Shown: positions 1-9,650, counted from the first letter of the stretch. The stretch: DNA of 64,000 nt from Gramella sp. MT6 (GCF_019357415.1 NZ_CP048410.1:2017001-2081000), one strand, 5' to 3'. Made by a program: numbers and translations. The notes: generated by a model from the letters alone, not told the origin.

Positions 1-482
1 TCCATAGCTTCTCTAAGATCTCTCCCGTTCGGGTGAATTCCATTTCCCGGCCGGCTTTCATCTAACTGGCCGTGGTATATAAGTTTGAGTTCATCATCAA
101 AAAGGTAGAAATCTGGGGTGCAGGCGGCATCATAAGCTTTGGCGATCTCCTGGGTTCCGTCAAAAAGATAAGGAAAGGAATACTGATGTTTGGCAGCATG
201 CTCTTTCATCATTTCTGGACTGTCTTGTGGATATTTTGAAACATCGTTGCTCATGATTCCGGCGAAACCGAAGCCAAGCTGCCTGTACTCATTAGCGATA
301 TGCACGATCTCTTCATTCACATGCTTCACAAAAGGGCAGTGGTTACAAATGAACATTATGACCGTGCCTTTCTCTCCCTTTATTTCGTCCAGGGTGATAA
401 GGTGATCCGTGATGGTGTCCATCAACTTAAAATCGGGAGCTTTAGTTCCCAGGGCGATCATATTTGAAGGGGTAAGTGACAT
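1..482 (-). CDS. Thioredoxin-fold AhpC/TSA-like protein, 3' end cut by the window
   Basis: Read on the minus strand from an ATG at 482 the frame stays open to the window edge, about 160 codons. The product begins MSLTPSNMIALGTKAPDFKL, the usual opening of redoxin/AhpC-TSA proteins. It continues through a conserved CNHCPFVKH segment near residue 44, typical of a Bacteroidota thioredoxin-family group, and later CTPDFYLFD. The CNHC sequence could supply the redox cysteine, but this is inferred. No signal peptide is seen, so it is probably cytoplasmic. The C-terminus lies outside the window. It is divergent from the CsaA-like gene, with 65 nt between the starts. Confidence 0.8.
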   Translation of the reverse strand, partial: MSLTPSNMIALGTKAPDFKLMDTITDHLITLDEIKGEKGTVIMFICNHCPFVKHVNEEIVHIANEYRQLGFGFAGIMSNDVSKYPQDSPEMMKEHAAKHQYSFPYLFDGTQEIAKAYDAACTPDFYLFDDELKLIYHGQLDESRPGNGIHPNGRDLREAM

Positions 483-547
483 CTTTTTCTTTAAAATTAA
501 TTATTAATGCTGAATATTAGCTAATTTGAAGCCCTTAAAATAGAAAG

Positions 548-886
548 ATGAAAGAGATCGATTGGAATGATTTTGAAAAGGTAGAAATGAGAGTGGGAAC
601 TATTATTTCTGCTGAAGATTTTCCGGAAGCCAGAAATCCAGCTTATAAACTTACCATAGATTTTGGAGAAGATTTAGGGCAGAAAAGGTCTTCTGCTCAA
701 ATTACCAGGAGATATACCAGGGAGGAATTGCCAGGTAGACAGATCATTGCCGTGGTAAATTTTCCGGTGAAAAGAATAGCCGGATTTAAAAGTGAATGCC
801 TGGTGCTTGGAGTTCCTGGCGATAATAAAGATGTTGTCTTGCTTTCTCCAGATCAAAAAATGCCTAATGGATCTGTGATCGCTTAA
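548..886 (+). CDS. csaA: CsaA-like tRNA-binding (EMAP-II/OB-fold) protein
   Basis: This 112-residue protein matches the short stand-alone tRNA-binding domain found in CsaA and at the end of methionyl-tRNA synthetases. Visible hallmarks are VEMRVGTI near residue 12, the Q-I-T segment near residue 52, and the NFPVKRIAGFKSECLVLG segment followed by VLLSPD. In known members the OB-fold dimerises and binds tRNA; a chaperone role is reported for Bacillus CsaA. The length is that of the family. Its stop overlaps the stop of the convergent trkA by four bases, so the two genes end tail to tail with no terminator between them. Confidence 0.85.
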   Translation: MKEIDWNDFEKVEMRVGTIISAEDFPEARNPAYKLTIDFGEDLGQKRSSAQITRRYTREELPGRQIIAVVNFPVKRIAGFKSECLVLGVPGDNKDVVLLSPDQKMPNGSVIA

Positions 887-1596
887 CCAAGATCTCCTTC
901 TTTAAATTTTTTATGCTCCTCCAGTAGTCTTTTGATGTTCTTATTGTGACCGTATAATACCATAATATCATCTTTATAAAGTACCGTATTGGCACTTGCT
1001 ACTCCATTCACAGAAGCTTTTTCTGTTTTAGCCCCCAGTTCATTCTTGGATGGCGAAACATTCATAGTGGTGAGAATTATGATATCAAACTGGTCTTTGA
1101 TATTTAATTCTTTAATGGTTTTCTCATGGTATTCCTCAGGGATCTTGGTTTCGACAATACTGAAATCGCTATCGATCTCAAAGCTGTCTACAACTCCTTC
1201 CAGGTTCAGTTTTTGAGCCCAGCGGTCGGCAGTTTCCTGTTCTGGATGAATAACTTCATCTACTCCCATAGTTTGCAGTACGGTTCTTTGAAGTGGATCT
1301 ACGGCACGGCTAATTAGCCTTTTTACTTTCATTTGTTTCATAAGGGCAGCTGCCATGATATTGGCACCTTTATCTTCTCCGATACCTATGATGACGATAT
1401 CTGTATCATCCAGGGGAAGATTCTTAACCGCTTCAATATCTGTTGCGTCCAGGCTTATCGCGTGAGTGATCTTTTCTTTAATCGCTTCGACCTTACTCAT
1501 GCTAATGTCCACGCCAATAACTTCATTCCCCATCTCGGCCAGTTTTTCTGCAATTGAAGCTCCAAAAGCTCCCAGTCCCACAACTATATACTTCAT
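883..1596 (-). CDS. trkA: Potassium uptake regulatory subunit, TrkA/KtrA family
   Basis: This 237-residue cytosolic RCK protein starts with a Rossmann nucleotide-binding site (GLGAFG, residues 7-12) and the acidic end of beta-2 (VIGVDIS). The N-terminal RCK_N domain spans roughly residues 1-125 and an RCK_C-like domain follows to about 225. Family members form octameric rings that gate TrkH/KtrB channels in response to NAD(H), ATP/ADP or c-di-AMP; which ligand applies here cannot be read. It lies 10 nt downstream of trkH on the same strand, so the two form a channel-plus-gate operon. The length is that of single-domain KtrA, not the double-length E. coli TrkA. Confidence 0.9.
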   Translation of the reverse strand: MKYIVVGLGAFGASIAEKLAEMGNEVIGVDISMSKVEAIKEKITHAISLDATDIEAVKNLPLDDTDIVIIGIGEDKGANIMAAALMKQMKVKRLISRAVDPLQRTVLQTMGVDEVIHPEQETADRWAQKLNLEGVVDSFEIDSDFSIVETKIPEEYHEKTIKELNIKDQFDIIILTTMNVSPSKNELGAKTEKASVNGVASANTVLYKDDIMVLYGHNKNIKRLLEEHKKFKEGDLG

Positions 1597-1606
1597 AATA
1601 CTTTGT

Positions 1607-3397
1607 TTAGTTGATTAAAATTTCGTCTGTTGGATAACGATAGTTTAAATGCTTTACCCGCCTCAACATGGCGATCAATAAAGTAAGCATGCTTACCCGG
1701 CCAATGAACATCGTAAAAATAATCACCACTTTAGAATACGAGGAAAGATCTGCCGTAATTCCAGTTGATAGACCCACCGTACTATAAGCCGAAAAGGATT
1801 CGAAAGCAATGTTTAATAATGATTTATCTTGATCGAAGGTGGCAATCAGGAATATTGAAATTCCTATAACCATCAAAGAGAGTGATATTATGGCAAAAGC
1901 CCTTCTTATAGATGCATGTGAGATCTCCCTTCTGTAGACTTCTATCCGGTCTTTTCCACGGGCCAGGCTAAAAAAGTTAAGCGTCGCAACCGCAATCGTA
2001 CTTGTTTTGATACCACCTCCTGTAGATGCTGGAGAAGCCCCGATCCACATAAGAAGAAACATCATCATTAACGTACTAAAATTCAACGCGCTTATATCTA
2101 TAGAATTAAATCCTGCCGTCCTTGGAGTGGCTGCGCTAAAGAAAGCCGTGACGATCTTTCCAAACCAACCATGTTCAGACAGGGTATTATTATACTCAAA
2201 AGCATAAAACCCAACCGTACCCACGCTAAGCAAAACAAAAGTGGTGAAGATCACTATTCTTGTATTTAGATTGATCACCCAGGGTGAATAAGGTAAAGGC
2301 CTGTTATTTCTAATCTTCAGGAACAGGTTGGTGATAGCGTATTTAATATATTTATAAATATTGAGCACTATAGGGAAACCAATTCCTCCCAGAATAAAAA
2401 GCAGGGCTATTATGATGTGTAAAGTATAATTGAACCTGAACTCGGGTTCATAAAGACTGTTCTGTAGTGTTGAAAACCCAGCATTGCAGAATCCGCTTAC
2501 CGCATGAAATATTGAAAAGAAAAGACGGTCGCCAATTTGGGAAATTTCAGATTTATCAAGACTGAAGTAAATGAAAAAAGCCCCCAGAAATTCCACGATA
2601 AAGGTGATGAATAGGATCTTTTTAAGAACGCTAAATACTTCACCTATTTTTTCAGAATTGGTAGCATCTTTCAGCATCAATTGGTTTTGATATGATGTTT
2701 GCCCCCTGAAAAAATAACTGAAATAGCTGGCGAAGGTCATAATTCCCAATCCTCCTATCTGCATTAATAATAAGATGATCGTCTGCCCGAACAGGGTAAA
2801 ATAAGAACCGGTGTCAACTACGATCAATCCTGTTACACATACGGCGCTGGTAGAGGTGAAGAGCGCATCCAAAAGGCTAATCCCTTCATGGGTTGCTTTG
2901 GGCAGCATTAATAAGGCCGTTCCCGCCAGTATGATAAGTAGGAAACTGGTAATGAATAATTGTGCCGGATTAAGGTATTGATTTTTAAAGTTGAATTCTA
3001 CGGTAGAGAATTCCCTGATGAAATATATAAGCGCAGCGAGATAGAGATATACCATCTTATTCATGAATTCCAGGAATGGAAAACTCTCCAGGACTCCATC
3101 AATTTTTATGATAATAAGAAATCCAAATAGAGCGCCTAATACCGTATCGAAGATCCTGACTTTTAATCTGAAATGAACCCTGAATAAAAAATACCGAAGC
3201 AAAATTGCAACCACCCCAATTATCAAAGCTCCAAAATAGAAATGGTTTAGCTGTTCTTCTTCTCTCTGCATATGCCGAAAACCAAGGTCGTACAAGGCGA
3301 CCAAAATGGTAATTAGGCTTAAAAGGAATGAAAACCGATTGAGGTAAGTTAAAAACCTCTCATTTTTCAGCCAGCTTCTAAATCCTGAAAATTTCAC
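1607..3397 (-). CDS. trkH: Potassium uptake channel subunit, TrkH/KtrB family
   Basis: A 596-residue polytopic membrane protein carrying the four pore-loop repeats of the TrkH/KtrB superfamily. Visible filters are TSAVCVTGL (about residue 185), SGFCNAGFS (about 300), TPRTAGFN (about 425) and YSTVGLSTG (about 540). Compared with KtrB (about 450 residues) it has around 130 extra N-terminal residues holding additional hydrophobic segments. The start codon is GTG at 3397. It is first in the trkH-trkA operon. A strong hairpin just upstream separates it from the M14 peptidase gene. Confidence 0.9.
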   Translation of the reverse strand: MKFSGFRSWLKNERFLTYLNRFSFLLSLITILVALYDLGFRHMQREEEQLNHFYFGALIIGVVAILLRYFLFRVHFRLKVRIFDTVLGALFGFLIIIKIDGVLESFPFLEFMNKMVYLYLAALIYFIREFSTVEFNFKNQYLNPAQLFITSFLLIILAGTALLMLPKATHEGISLLDALFTSTSAVCVTGLIVVDTGSYFTLFGQTIILLLMQIGGLGIMTFASYFSYFFRGQTSYQNQLMLKDATNSEKIGEVFSVLKKILFITFIVEFLGAFFIYFSLDKSEISQIGDRLFFSIFHAVSGFCNAGFSTLQNSLYEPEFRFNYTLHIIIALLFILGGIGFPIVLNIYKYIKYAITNLFLKIRNNRPLPYSPWVINLNTRIVIFTTFVLLSVGTVGFYAFEYNNTLSEHGWFGKIVTAFFSAATPRTAGFNSIDISALNFSTLMMMFLLMWIGASPASTGGGIKTSTIAVATLNFFSLARGKDRIEVYRREISHASIRRAFAIISLSLMVIGISIFLIATFDQDKSLLNIAFESFSAYSTVGLSTGITADLSSYSKVVIIFTMFIGRVSMLTLLIAMLRRVKHLNYRYPTDEILIN

Positions 3398-3441
3398 TGA
3401 AAAGTAGTTTTTAGCATACAGAAGGATGAATTTAAAACTTA

Positions 3442-3470
3442 AAAAGTCCGGAAAAGACTTCCGGACTTTT
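3442..3470 (-). terminator. Intrinsic terminator behind the M14 peptidase gene
   Basis: A perfect 11-bp stem (AAAAGTCCGGA and its complement) with a 7-nt loop is flanked by A and T runs on both sides, so it could work in either direction. On the minus strand it follows the M14 peptidase stop at 3546 and precedes trkH. Confidence 0.8.
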
Positions 3471-3545
3471 ATTTAAGCTTTTAGTCTTCTACAAAGTTAT
3501 TCAATTTACGTACAAGACTCCTAAAATTTCCCTAAACTATGGGTA

Positions 3546-6062
3546 CTACATTTCTTCTCCAAAGAATATGGCATTCATCAATAATTTATTGGTCCCATAC
3601 CAAAAAGCCCTGAAATTTGTATTGTCTGTAAATAACATGACTTCTCCTTTACCAAGGCTTTTATGTTTAAATGGCACAGTGCTGGCAATAGAATCCAGGT
3701 TTTGTTTACTTATATATCCACTTAAAAGAGGGTTTTCGGTATACTGAATTGGGTTGTTATAGCTTTGTTCATCGGCTTCCATAAAAATCGTGGTATTCCT
3801 GAACATTGCGATCTTATCGTCATCATAGCCAAAGGCAATTGGATGGGTTCTATCCAGTTTCACTTCAAAAATAGCCCCTCCAATACCCTGGGCGCCTTTA
3901 AAATCTCCACGATCTCCAAAACTTATGTCTTTTGCGGTTAGTTCATTCTTTTTGGTTTCAAATTCTATAAAGTTATTTTTCTTCATCCAGTTTACTGCAT
4001 TCCTGTATGCGATAAGGGTGCCGCCATCTTTAGTCCATTTTTTTAATTTAGAGGCATGTTCTTTATCTATCCCGCTGCCCCAGGAAGACGGCAAAATAAT
4101 ATCGGTGTATTTACTTAGATCTGTCCCCGAAAGGTCACTAACATCCAGTTTGGTGATCTTCATATTATATCGCTGATCGAATAAATGCCAGATCTCCCCC
4201 GCATCATACGGAGTAATAGAGCCACCAACGATAAGCGCGACCTTTTGAGGTTTCAAACCTCTGAACTGGTTACTTCCCAGGTTTATTCCGAGGGTCATCC
4301 CGGTTTCTATTGCTGAAATTTCAACTCCGCTATCTCTGGAAACCTGTTTTAGGAATTCAAAAAGTTCACTGTTCTCTAATTTTTGATTTTGAACTGGTAT
4401 CATGATGGTACCATGCCCGTAGGTTGTTCCGTTTATTCTGAAATCTTCCATAGCTACCTTAGCTCGAAGCCCTTTTTCAAGGATCTGGTTCAGCGCATTA
4501 GGAGCCATATAATTGTTCCAGTTAAGTAAATAGGCATAATCACTTTCCGTAGGTGGTTCTGGAACTGGCATTTTAAGATCGTCTATTTTTTCACCGGCAT
4601 TTTTCATGGATGAATCTTCCAGGAAATCCAGATTAAAAGCGAGAGGAAAAGTCCATGCAGAAATATCATAAAAAAGACTGTCCCTGAATTCGGTTCTTCT
4701 CTCGAACATCGCCTTTAAAAGTTTATGCTGTCTTTGATCTTTAGGAACGATATAGGCGGAACCTTTCTTAAAGTTTTCTCCATCCTGAGTGAAATCTTTT
4801 TCTACTTCATGTACTTCGATCTTATGTCTTTTCAGGATCTCGGCCAGTTTATAGGCGCTAACCGGATCCTTAGAGCTACCAAATGCGTAAGCTCCAGTGG
4901 AAGCTGTCTTACGCGAATCTTTAAAGAATTTCCGTTGATAATTTAAAAGGTCTTTTCTCATTTGTTGCGCTGCTTCCAGAGTGGAGAGTGCTGCGGTAAA
5001 CTGATTCCTGATGGTAAATGGAAAAGTGAGGAGTCCGTTTTCAGTTTCCTGCGCGTGCCCACGAGAACTTCCCTGTTCAAATAAGATTCCCACACTACCA
5101 TTAATGTCGGGAAAGGTAGATCCCTTTCCGTAGTAGAAATCATCATAATTCTCCTCGGTATAGTACAGGGAACCTATCTCATCAAGAGCTTCGGCGTGAT
5201 AAGTCCCGATCTCCTTGGTAAGATCCTGATTCAGTTGAGGAGTAAGTGGATGTGTTCTCGAAGGAATTCCGGGTTGAAAAAAGAAAGTGGAATTTGATCC
5301 CATCTCGTGATGATCTGTCAGGATGTTTGGGTACCAGTTATGAAAAGTTTCTATTCTCGCCTGTGACTCTGGTAATTGAACTGGTAACCAGTCGCGGTTC
5401 ATATCGAACCAGTAGTGGTTTGTACGCCCGCCGGGCCAAACCTCATTATATTCCCTATCCTGAGGATCTGGATTTATATTTTTACTTTTATTTGTATTTG
5501 CCCAGTAGGCGAATCTTTGTAAGCCATCAGGATTAAAAGCCGGGTCCAACAGAATGATAGAGTTCTTCAGCGTTTCTTCAATTTTGTCGCCTTCTGCAGC
5601 AGCAAGGTAATAGGCATATAGCAATGCCGCATTAGAACCGCTGGCTTCATTACCGTGAATAGAAAAACCCTGGTTGAGAACTACAGGCATTTCATCTATA
5701 TTCAAATTTTCAGAATTCTTTTCTACCAAAGAAATATGCTGTTTTCTAATCTCCCCTAGATTTGCGAGGTTCTCTTCTGAAGATATGGTTAGCAAAACCA
5801 ATGGCCTGCCTTCATAAGTAAATCCTCTGTTCTCTATCTGTACACGTGGAGAAGCATCTGCCAGTTTATGCATATACATGAGTAAGCGATCATGACTTAC
5901 ATGCCATTCACCTGGAACGAAACCAACTACTTCCTGTGGAGTTGGAATATCGGGATTCAAGGTTATATTCTCTGGCAGGTAATAATCTAAAGTGATGTCT
6001 TCCTGTTGAGCCTGTGCACATGTAAATGAAAAGAGTAATAGAAAGCTAAAAATGTATCGCAT
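3546..6062 (-). CDS. Secreted zinc carboxypeptidase-like M14 metallopeptidase
   Basis: An 838-residue protein with a signal peptide (MRYIFSFLLLFSFTCAQAQ) and an M14 catalytic domain at about residues 50-370. Visible are HGNEASGSNA (the zinc-ligand H and E), DPAFNPDG, the MNRDWLP substrate-site segment, DHHEMGSN with a further ligand histidine, and the late LFEQGSS segment that carries the catalytic glutamate in the family. The long C-terminal half, ending near residue 800, resembles a glutamine-amidotransferase-like fold (QKVALIVGGSITPYDAGEIW), which is common in the large Bacteroidota M14 proteins. It is likely periplasmic or outer-membrane associated and degrades peptides. It is transcribed alone, between two terminators. 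Confidence 0.85.
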   Translation of the reverse strand: MRYIFSFLLLFSFTCAQAQQEDITLDYYLPENITLNPDIPTPQEVVGFVPGEWHVSHDRLLMYMHKLADASPRVQIENRGFTYEGRPLVLLTISSEENLANLGEIRKQHISLVEKNSENLNIDEMPVVLNQGFSIHGNEASGSNAALLYAYYLAAAEGDKIEETLKNSIILLDPAFNPDGLQRFAYWANTNKSKNINPDPQDREYNEVWPGGRTNHYWFDMNRDWLPVQLPESQARIETFHNWYPNILTDHHEMGSNSTFFFQPGIPSRTHPLTPQLNQDLTKEIGTYHAEALDEIGSLYYTEENYDDFYYGKGSTFPDINGSVGILFEQGSSRGHAQETENGLLTFPFTIRNQFTAALSTLEAAQQMRKDLLNYQRKFFKDSRKTASTGAYAFGSSKDPVSAYKLAEILKRHKIEVHEVEKDFTQDGENFKKGSAYIVPKDQRQHKLLKAMFERRTEFRDSLFYDISAWTFPLAFNLDFLEDSSMKNAGEKIDDLKMPVPEPPTESDYAYLLNWNNYMAPNALNQILEKGLRAKVAMEDFRINGTTYGHGTIMIPVQNQKLENSELFEFLKQVSRDSGVEISAIETGMTLGINLGSNQFRGLKPQKVALIVGGSITPYDAGEIWHLFDQRYNMKITKLDVSDLSGTDLSKYTDIILPSSWGSGIDKEHASKLKKWTKDGGTLIAYRNAVNWMKKNNFIEFETKKNELTAKDISFGDRGDFKGAQGIGGAIFEVKLDRTHPIAFGYDDDKIAMFRNTTIFMEADEQSYNNPIQYTENPLLSGYISKQNLDSIASTVPFKHKSLGKGEVMLFTDNTNFRAFWYGTNKLLMNAIFFGEEM

Positions 6063-6093
6063 TGCAATTATTTTGGAAAGTCTAAGATAAAAA

Positions 6094-6117
6094 AAACCGT
6101 CCTGAAAGGGACGGTTT
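6094..6117 (-). terminator. Intrinsic terminator behind the PUR-family gene
   Basis: A 9-bp GC-rich stem (AAACCGTCC paired with GGACGGTTT) with a 6-nt loop is followed on the minus strand by a run of T residues. It lies 25 nt after the stop of the PUR-family gene and before the M14 start. Confidence 0.8.
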
Positions 6118-6141
6118 AAAATAGCTGATAGTAATTGTTTC

Positions 6142-6528
6142 TTATATGTCGTCGAAACTTACGTCTGTAAATTTCTCAGCAGTAGATGATTTTTGAGCAT
6201 TTTCATTGTCGTTATCATCATCATATTCTTTCTTGAAATCTTTTTGATGACGTTCACTAATTACTTCTTCACCTTTTTCATTGATGATGAAGTTGGTCAT
6301 CTCTTCGAGGATCTCTCTAAATCCATCAAAATCTTCTTTATAAAGGTAGATCTTGTGTTTCTTGTAGTAGAACGAACCGTCGTCATTCGTAAACTTTTTA
6401 CTTTCGGTGATTGTAAGGTAATAATCATCAGCACGAGTTGATCTCACATCGAAAAAGTAAGTTCTTCTTCCCGCTCTTAAAACTTTAGAGAATATTTCTT
6501 CTTTCTCCATCATTCCCTTGTCGCTCAT
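6142..6528 (-). CDS. PUR-family nucleic-acid-binding protein (DUF3276)
   Basis: A 128-residue protein with the single PUR-type domain typical of Bacteroidota, residues about 8-90: KVLRAGRRTYFFDVRSTRAD, then YYLTITESKK and HKIYLYKEDFDGF. The tail (residues 95-128) is acidic and probably disordered (EYDDDNDNEN). PUR repeats bind single-stranded nucleic acid. The bacterial protein's physiological target is not established, so a role in RNA or DNA binding is family knowledge rather than shown here. It lies between the ABC exporter start-distal end and the M14 gene, each with its own regulation. The start ATG at 6528 gives the family's usual N-terminus. Confidence 0.85.
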   Translation of the reverse strand: MSDKGMMEKEEIFSKVLRAGRRTYFFDVRSTRADDYYLTITESKKFTNDDGSFYYKKHKIYLYKEDFDGFREILEEMTNFIINEKGEEVISERHQKDFKKEYDDDNDNENAQKSSTAEKFTDVSFDDI

Positions 6529-6603
6529 ATAAATAGATTCTTTAATGGTTTGTTATTGTCGAGTCCAAAAATCTAAAAAATTTTAACATCTAACAAAATA
6601 TTT

Positions 6604-8361
6604 TCACATTTCTTTTTCATTTAGCTGTTTTGCGTACAATTCTTTATAATATCCCGGGCTGTCCAATAACTGTTGGTGTGTACCTTTCTGGACTATTTGC
6701 CCGTCCTCGAGGATAATAATTTTGTCGGCATTCTTGGCTGAAGAAATTCTATGGCTTACAATGATGGTGGTTTTGTCTTTAGTGATCTCGAATAGATTAT
6801 TCAGGATCTCTTCCTCGGTTTCTGTATCTACTGCTGAAAGGCAATCGTCAAAGAGTAGGATCTCAGGATCGTGGATTATGGCCCTGGCGATAGATACACG
6901 TTGCTTTTGTCCGCCAGAAAGAGTGATCCCTCTTTCGCCAAGAACAGTATCATATCCTTTGCTGAAGCCCATAATATTCTTATGGACCGAAGCATTTTTA
7001 GCAGCAGTTATGATCTCTTCTTCTGTGGCATCGGTCTTTCCGAATTTAATATTATTCCTGATGCTATCGCTGAACAGGAATGCATCCTGTGGCACATAAC
7101 CAATGCTTTCCCTGAGGCTTTCCAGATTCAGAGATTCAATATTACGCTCATCGATAAGGATCTCTCCCTGGTCTATATCATATAATCTACCTATCAATTC
7201 CAGGATCGTGGATTTACCCGAACCTGTTTTACCTATGATCGCCAGCGTTTCCCCTTTACTTACCTTGAATGAAACATTTTTTAAAGCGGTAATATTCGTA
7301 TCGTCGTAGGTGAAACTTACATTCTTGAACTCTATGGTGCCATTAACGGTATCAGGTTCAGATTTTGGATTGGTGATCTCTGGCTTCTCACTAAGAAATT
7401 CGTTGATCCTTTCCTGGGAAGCTTCGGCCTGTTGTACCAGTGAAGTAACCCAACCTATAGATGCCACCGGCCAGGTAAGCATATTTACATATAAAATGAA
7501 TTCCACCAGGACATCAATATTCTCGATCTCACCGGAAATGATCTTTCTACCACCAACGTAAATAACAATGATGTTACTAATACCAATGAGCAAGACCATC
7601 AATGGGAAAAAGAAGGCCTGAACTTTTACCAGGTCGATATTCTTATCACGGCTTCCGTTTGAAAGTTCAGTGAAATTGGAATTGGTCTGAGGCTCTATTC
7701 CATAGGATTTGATCACGGCAATTCCGCTAAAACTTTCCTGGGTAAAAGTATTCAGTCGGGAAAGGTACTGCTGTACTACCGTACTTCGCTGGTGGATGGC
7801 TACACTCAATTTATATATGGCAAAAGAAAGAATAGGCAATGGAATGACCGTATATAGAGTAAGCGCGGGAGCGGCTTTAAGCATGAATATCAAAACCACG
7901 ATAGTAGAGGTAAATGTAGTTACACTATACATAATCGCAGGACCCAGGTAAAGCCTCACTTTTGACACATCTTCACTGATCCTGTTCATGAGGTCCCCGG
8001 TGCGGTTCTTCTTATAGAAATTAAGTGAAAGATCCTGATAATGTTGGAAAACTTCATTTTTGAGATCATATTCCATATGCCTGGAAACTACAATAAAGGT
8101 TTGCCGCATTAGAAAGGTGAAAAATGCTGAAATAAGAGTCGTTCCAACAATAAGCAAAATATTAAATGCAAGTTCGTTTTTCACCGTAGAAATATCGGTC
8201 ACGGTACCATTGATATATTTTTCAATGATGATGGTACTTTTACCAATAAGAGGAATATAATATATGGCAAAGATCCTGGCAGCGATAGTGATTACCAGAC
8301 CAATTAATAATTTCCATTTGTATTTATAAAAATATTTATTGAGATGCTGAAGGTTTTTCAT
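6604..8361 (-). CDS. ABC exporter, fused permease and ATPase (MsbA/LmrA-like)
   Basis: A 585-residue half-transporter. Six hydrophobic segments occupy about residues 15-310 and an ABC ATPase follows from about 335. Visible motifs are Walker A GKTGSGKST, the Q-loop YVPQDAFLF, the signature LSGGQKQR, Walker B ILLFDDCLSAVD and the H-loop IIVSHR. Such proteins dimerise and export lipids, peptides or drugs; the substrate cannot be told from sequence. It is divergent from leucine dehydrogenase, sharing a 133-nt intergenic region. There is no second half-transporter gene beside it, so a homodimer is likely. Confidence 0.9.
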   Translation of the reverse strand: MKNLQHLNKYFYKYKWKLLIGLVITIAARIFAIYYIPLIGKSTIIIEKYINGTVTDISTVKNELAFNILLIVGTTLISAFFTFLMRQTFIVVSRHMEYDLKNEVFQHYQDLSLNFYKKNRTGDLMNRISEDVSKVRLYLGPAIMYSVTTFTSTIVVLIFMLKAAPALTLYTVIPLPILSFAIYKLSVAIHQRSTVVQQYLSRLNTFTQESFSGIAVIKSYGIEPQTNSNFTELSNGSRDKNIDLVKVQAFFFPLMVLLIGISNIIVIYVGGRKIISGEIENIDVLVEFILYVNMLTWPVASIGWVTSLVQQAEASQERINEFLSEKPEITNPKSEPDTVNGTIEFKNVSFTYDDTNITALKNVSFKVSKGETLAIIGKTGSGKSTILELIGRLYDIDQGEILIDERNIESLNLESLRESIGYVPQDAFLFSDSIRNNIKFGKTDATEEEIITAAKNASVHKNIMGFSKGYDTVLGERGITLSGGQKQRVSIARAIIHDPEILLFDDCLSAVDTETEEEILNNLFEITKDKTTIIVSHRISSAKNADKIIILEDGQIVQKGTHQQLLDSPGYYKELYAKQLNEKEM

Positions 8362-8414
8362 TCAGAGGATTTTGGCTTAATTGAGGATTCTGTAATTTAA
8401 CACGTTTTAAATCC

Positions 8415-8441
8415 TTGTTTTTTAAAATATTATTATTTTTG
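8415..8441 (+). promoter_or_regulatory. Bacteroidota promoter for leucine dehydrogenase
   Basis: A TTG at 8415-8417 is followed after 16 nt by TATTTTTG at 8434-8441. This matches the Bacteroidota -33/-7 consensus (TTG, TAnnTTTG). The start codon is 53 nt downstream. Confidence 0.6.
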
Positions 8442-8494
8442 CGGTGGATTTTTGATCAAATTCAAAATCTGAAAAATTTAAAAATCAACAAACT

Positions 8495-9598
8495 ATGCAA
8501 GTTGACGTTCTAAATGCAAATGAACTAAAAAAGTCTGCTCCGGTATTCGGACAAGTGTCGTTTGACGAACACGAACAAATCGTTTTTTGCAACGACAAAG
8601 ATACAGGTTTAAAGGCAATTATTGGTATTCATAACACTGTTTTAGGACCTGCCCTGGGAGGTACCAGAATGTGGAATTATACCAGTGAATGGGAAGCGGT
8701 GAACGATGTTCTTCGTCTTTCCCGAGGTATGACTTTTAAAAGTGCAATTACCGGTTTGAATCTTGGAGGAGGAAAAGCGGTGATCATTGGAGATGCCAAG
8801 AAAGACAAGACTCCGGCGCTTATGAAAAGATTTGGTGAATTTGTTCATTCTCTTGGTGGTAAATATATCACTGCAGAAGATGTAGGAATGGAAACTTCAG
8901 ATATGGACATCGTAAGAGAGGTAACTCCTTATGTGACCGGGATCTCAGAATCTAAAGGTGGAGCTGGTAACCCGTCACCTATTACCGCTTACGGAGTATT
9001 TATGGGGATTAAGGCGTCTGCAAAATTCAAGTATGGGACAGATGATCTTGAAGGTAAAAAAGTACTGGTACAGGGAATTGGCCATGTAGGTGAAACTCTT
9101 GTTGAGTATCTTACAGGTGATGGCGCTGAGGTTTTTATTAGCGATATCAACGAAGAACGTCTGGAAGAAGTAAGTAAGAAGTATGGTGCTCATATTTTCA
9201 CTGCCAGAGATATTTATTCAGCAGATGTAGATATTTATGCGCCGTGTGCTTTAGGTGCAACTATTAATGATGATACTATCCACAGACTAAAAGTGGATAT
9301 CATTGCAGGAGCTGCTAATAATCAGTTGGCAGATGAGGTTTCTCATGGAGAGATCCTTCAGAGAAAAGGCATCGTATACGCTCCAGATTTCTTAATAAAT
9401 GCAGGTGGGATCATTAATGTTTATGCAGAACTTGAGAACTACGACAGGCAGGAGATCATGCGTAAAACTGAAAATATATATAACACAACCCTTAGAATTC
9501 TTGAGAAAGCGTCTAAGGATGATATAACTACTCATTTTGCTGCCTTGCAAATAGCAAGACAAAGAATTGAGGACAGAAAAAATCAAAATTTAAATTAG
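8495..9598 (+). CDS. ldh: Leucine (Glu/Leu/Phe/Val) dehydrogenase
   Basis: A 367-residue cytosolic enzyme of the ELFV dehydrogenase family, branched-chain type. It would interconvert L-leucine and related amino acids with 2-oxo acids using NAD. Visible are the glycine-rich substrate-site segment LNLGGGKAVI near residue 88, with its conserved lysine, and the NAD Rossmann motif VQGIGHVG near residue 188. AGAANNQL near residue 262 fits the dinucleotide site. The length and the absence of an N-terminal extension match Bacillus leucine dehydrogenase rather than glutamate dehydrogenase. It is preceded by a canonical promoter and followed by a hairpin, so it is a single-gene unit. Confidence 0.88.
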   Translation: MQVDVLNANELKKSAPVFGQVSFDEHEQIVFCNDKDTGLKAIIGIHNTVLGPALGGTRMWNYTSEWEAVNDVLRLSRGMTFKSAITGLNLGGGKAVIIGDAKKDKTPALMKRFGEFVHSLGGKYITAEDVGMETSDMDIVREVTPYVTGISESKGGAGNPSPITAYGVFMGIKASAKFKYGTDDLEGKKVLVQGIGHVGETLVEYLTGDGAEVFISDINEERLEEVSKKYGAHIFTARDIYSADVDIYAPCALGATINDDTIHRLKVDIIAGAANNQLADEVSHGEILQRKGIVYAPDFLINAGGIINVYAELENYDRQEIMRKTENIYNTTLRILEKASKDDITTHFAALQIARQRIEDRKNQNLN

Positions 9599-9626
9599 TC
9601 AGTTCTAATTTATTGATATTTTTGCA

Positions 9627-9650
9627 GGGCGAAAGTGAATGCTTTCGCCC
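9627..9650 (+). terminator. Intrinsic terminator after leucine dehydrogenase
   Basis: A perfect 9-bp stem (GGGCGAAAG with CTTTCGCCC) and 6-nt loop are followed by TTT. A TATTTTTG promoter-like motif at 9617-9624 abuts the left arm. If that motif is used for nusB, the hairpin would sit at the 5' end of the nusB transcript. Confidence 0.65.

Noticed and set aside
190..405. 71-codon plus-strand ORF
   Set aside because: It lies within the minus-strand AhpC/TSA-like gene and has no family resemblance; shadow frame.
9617..9624. TATTTTTG as the nusB promoter
   Set aside because: It abuts the leucine dehydrogenase terminator and has no TTG at -33, so it was not called a promoter, only noted.
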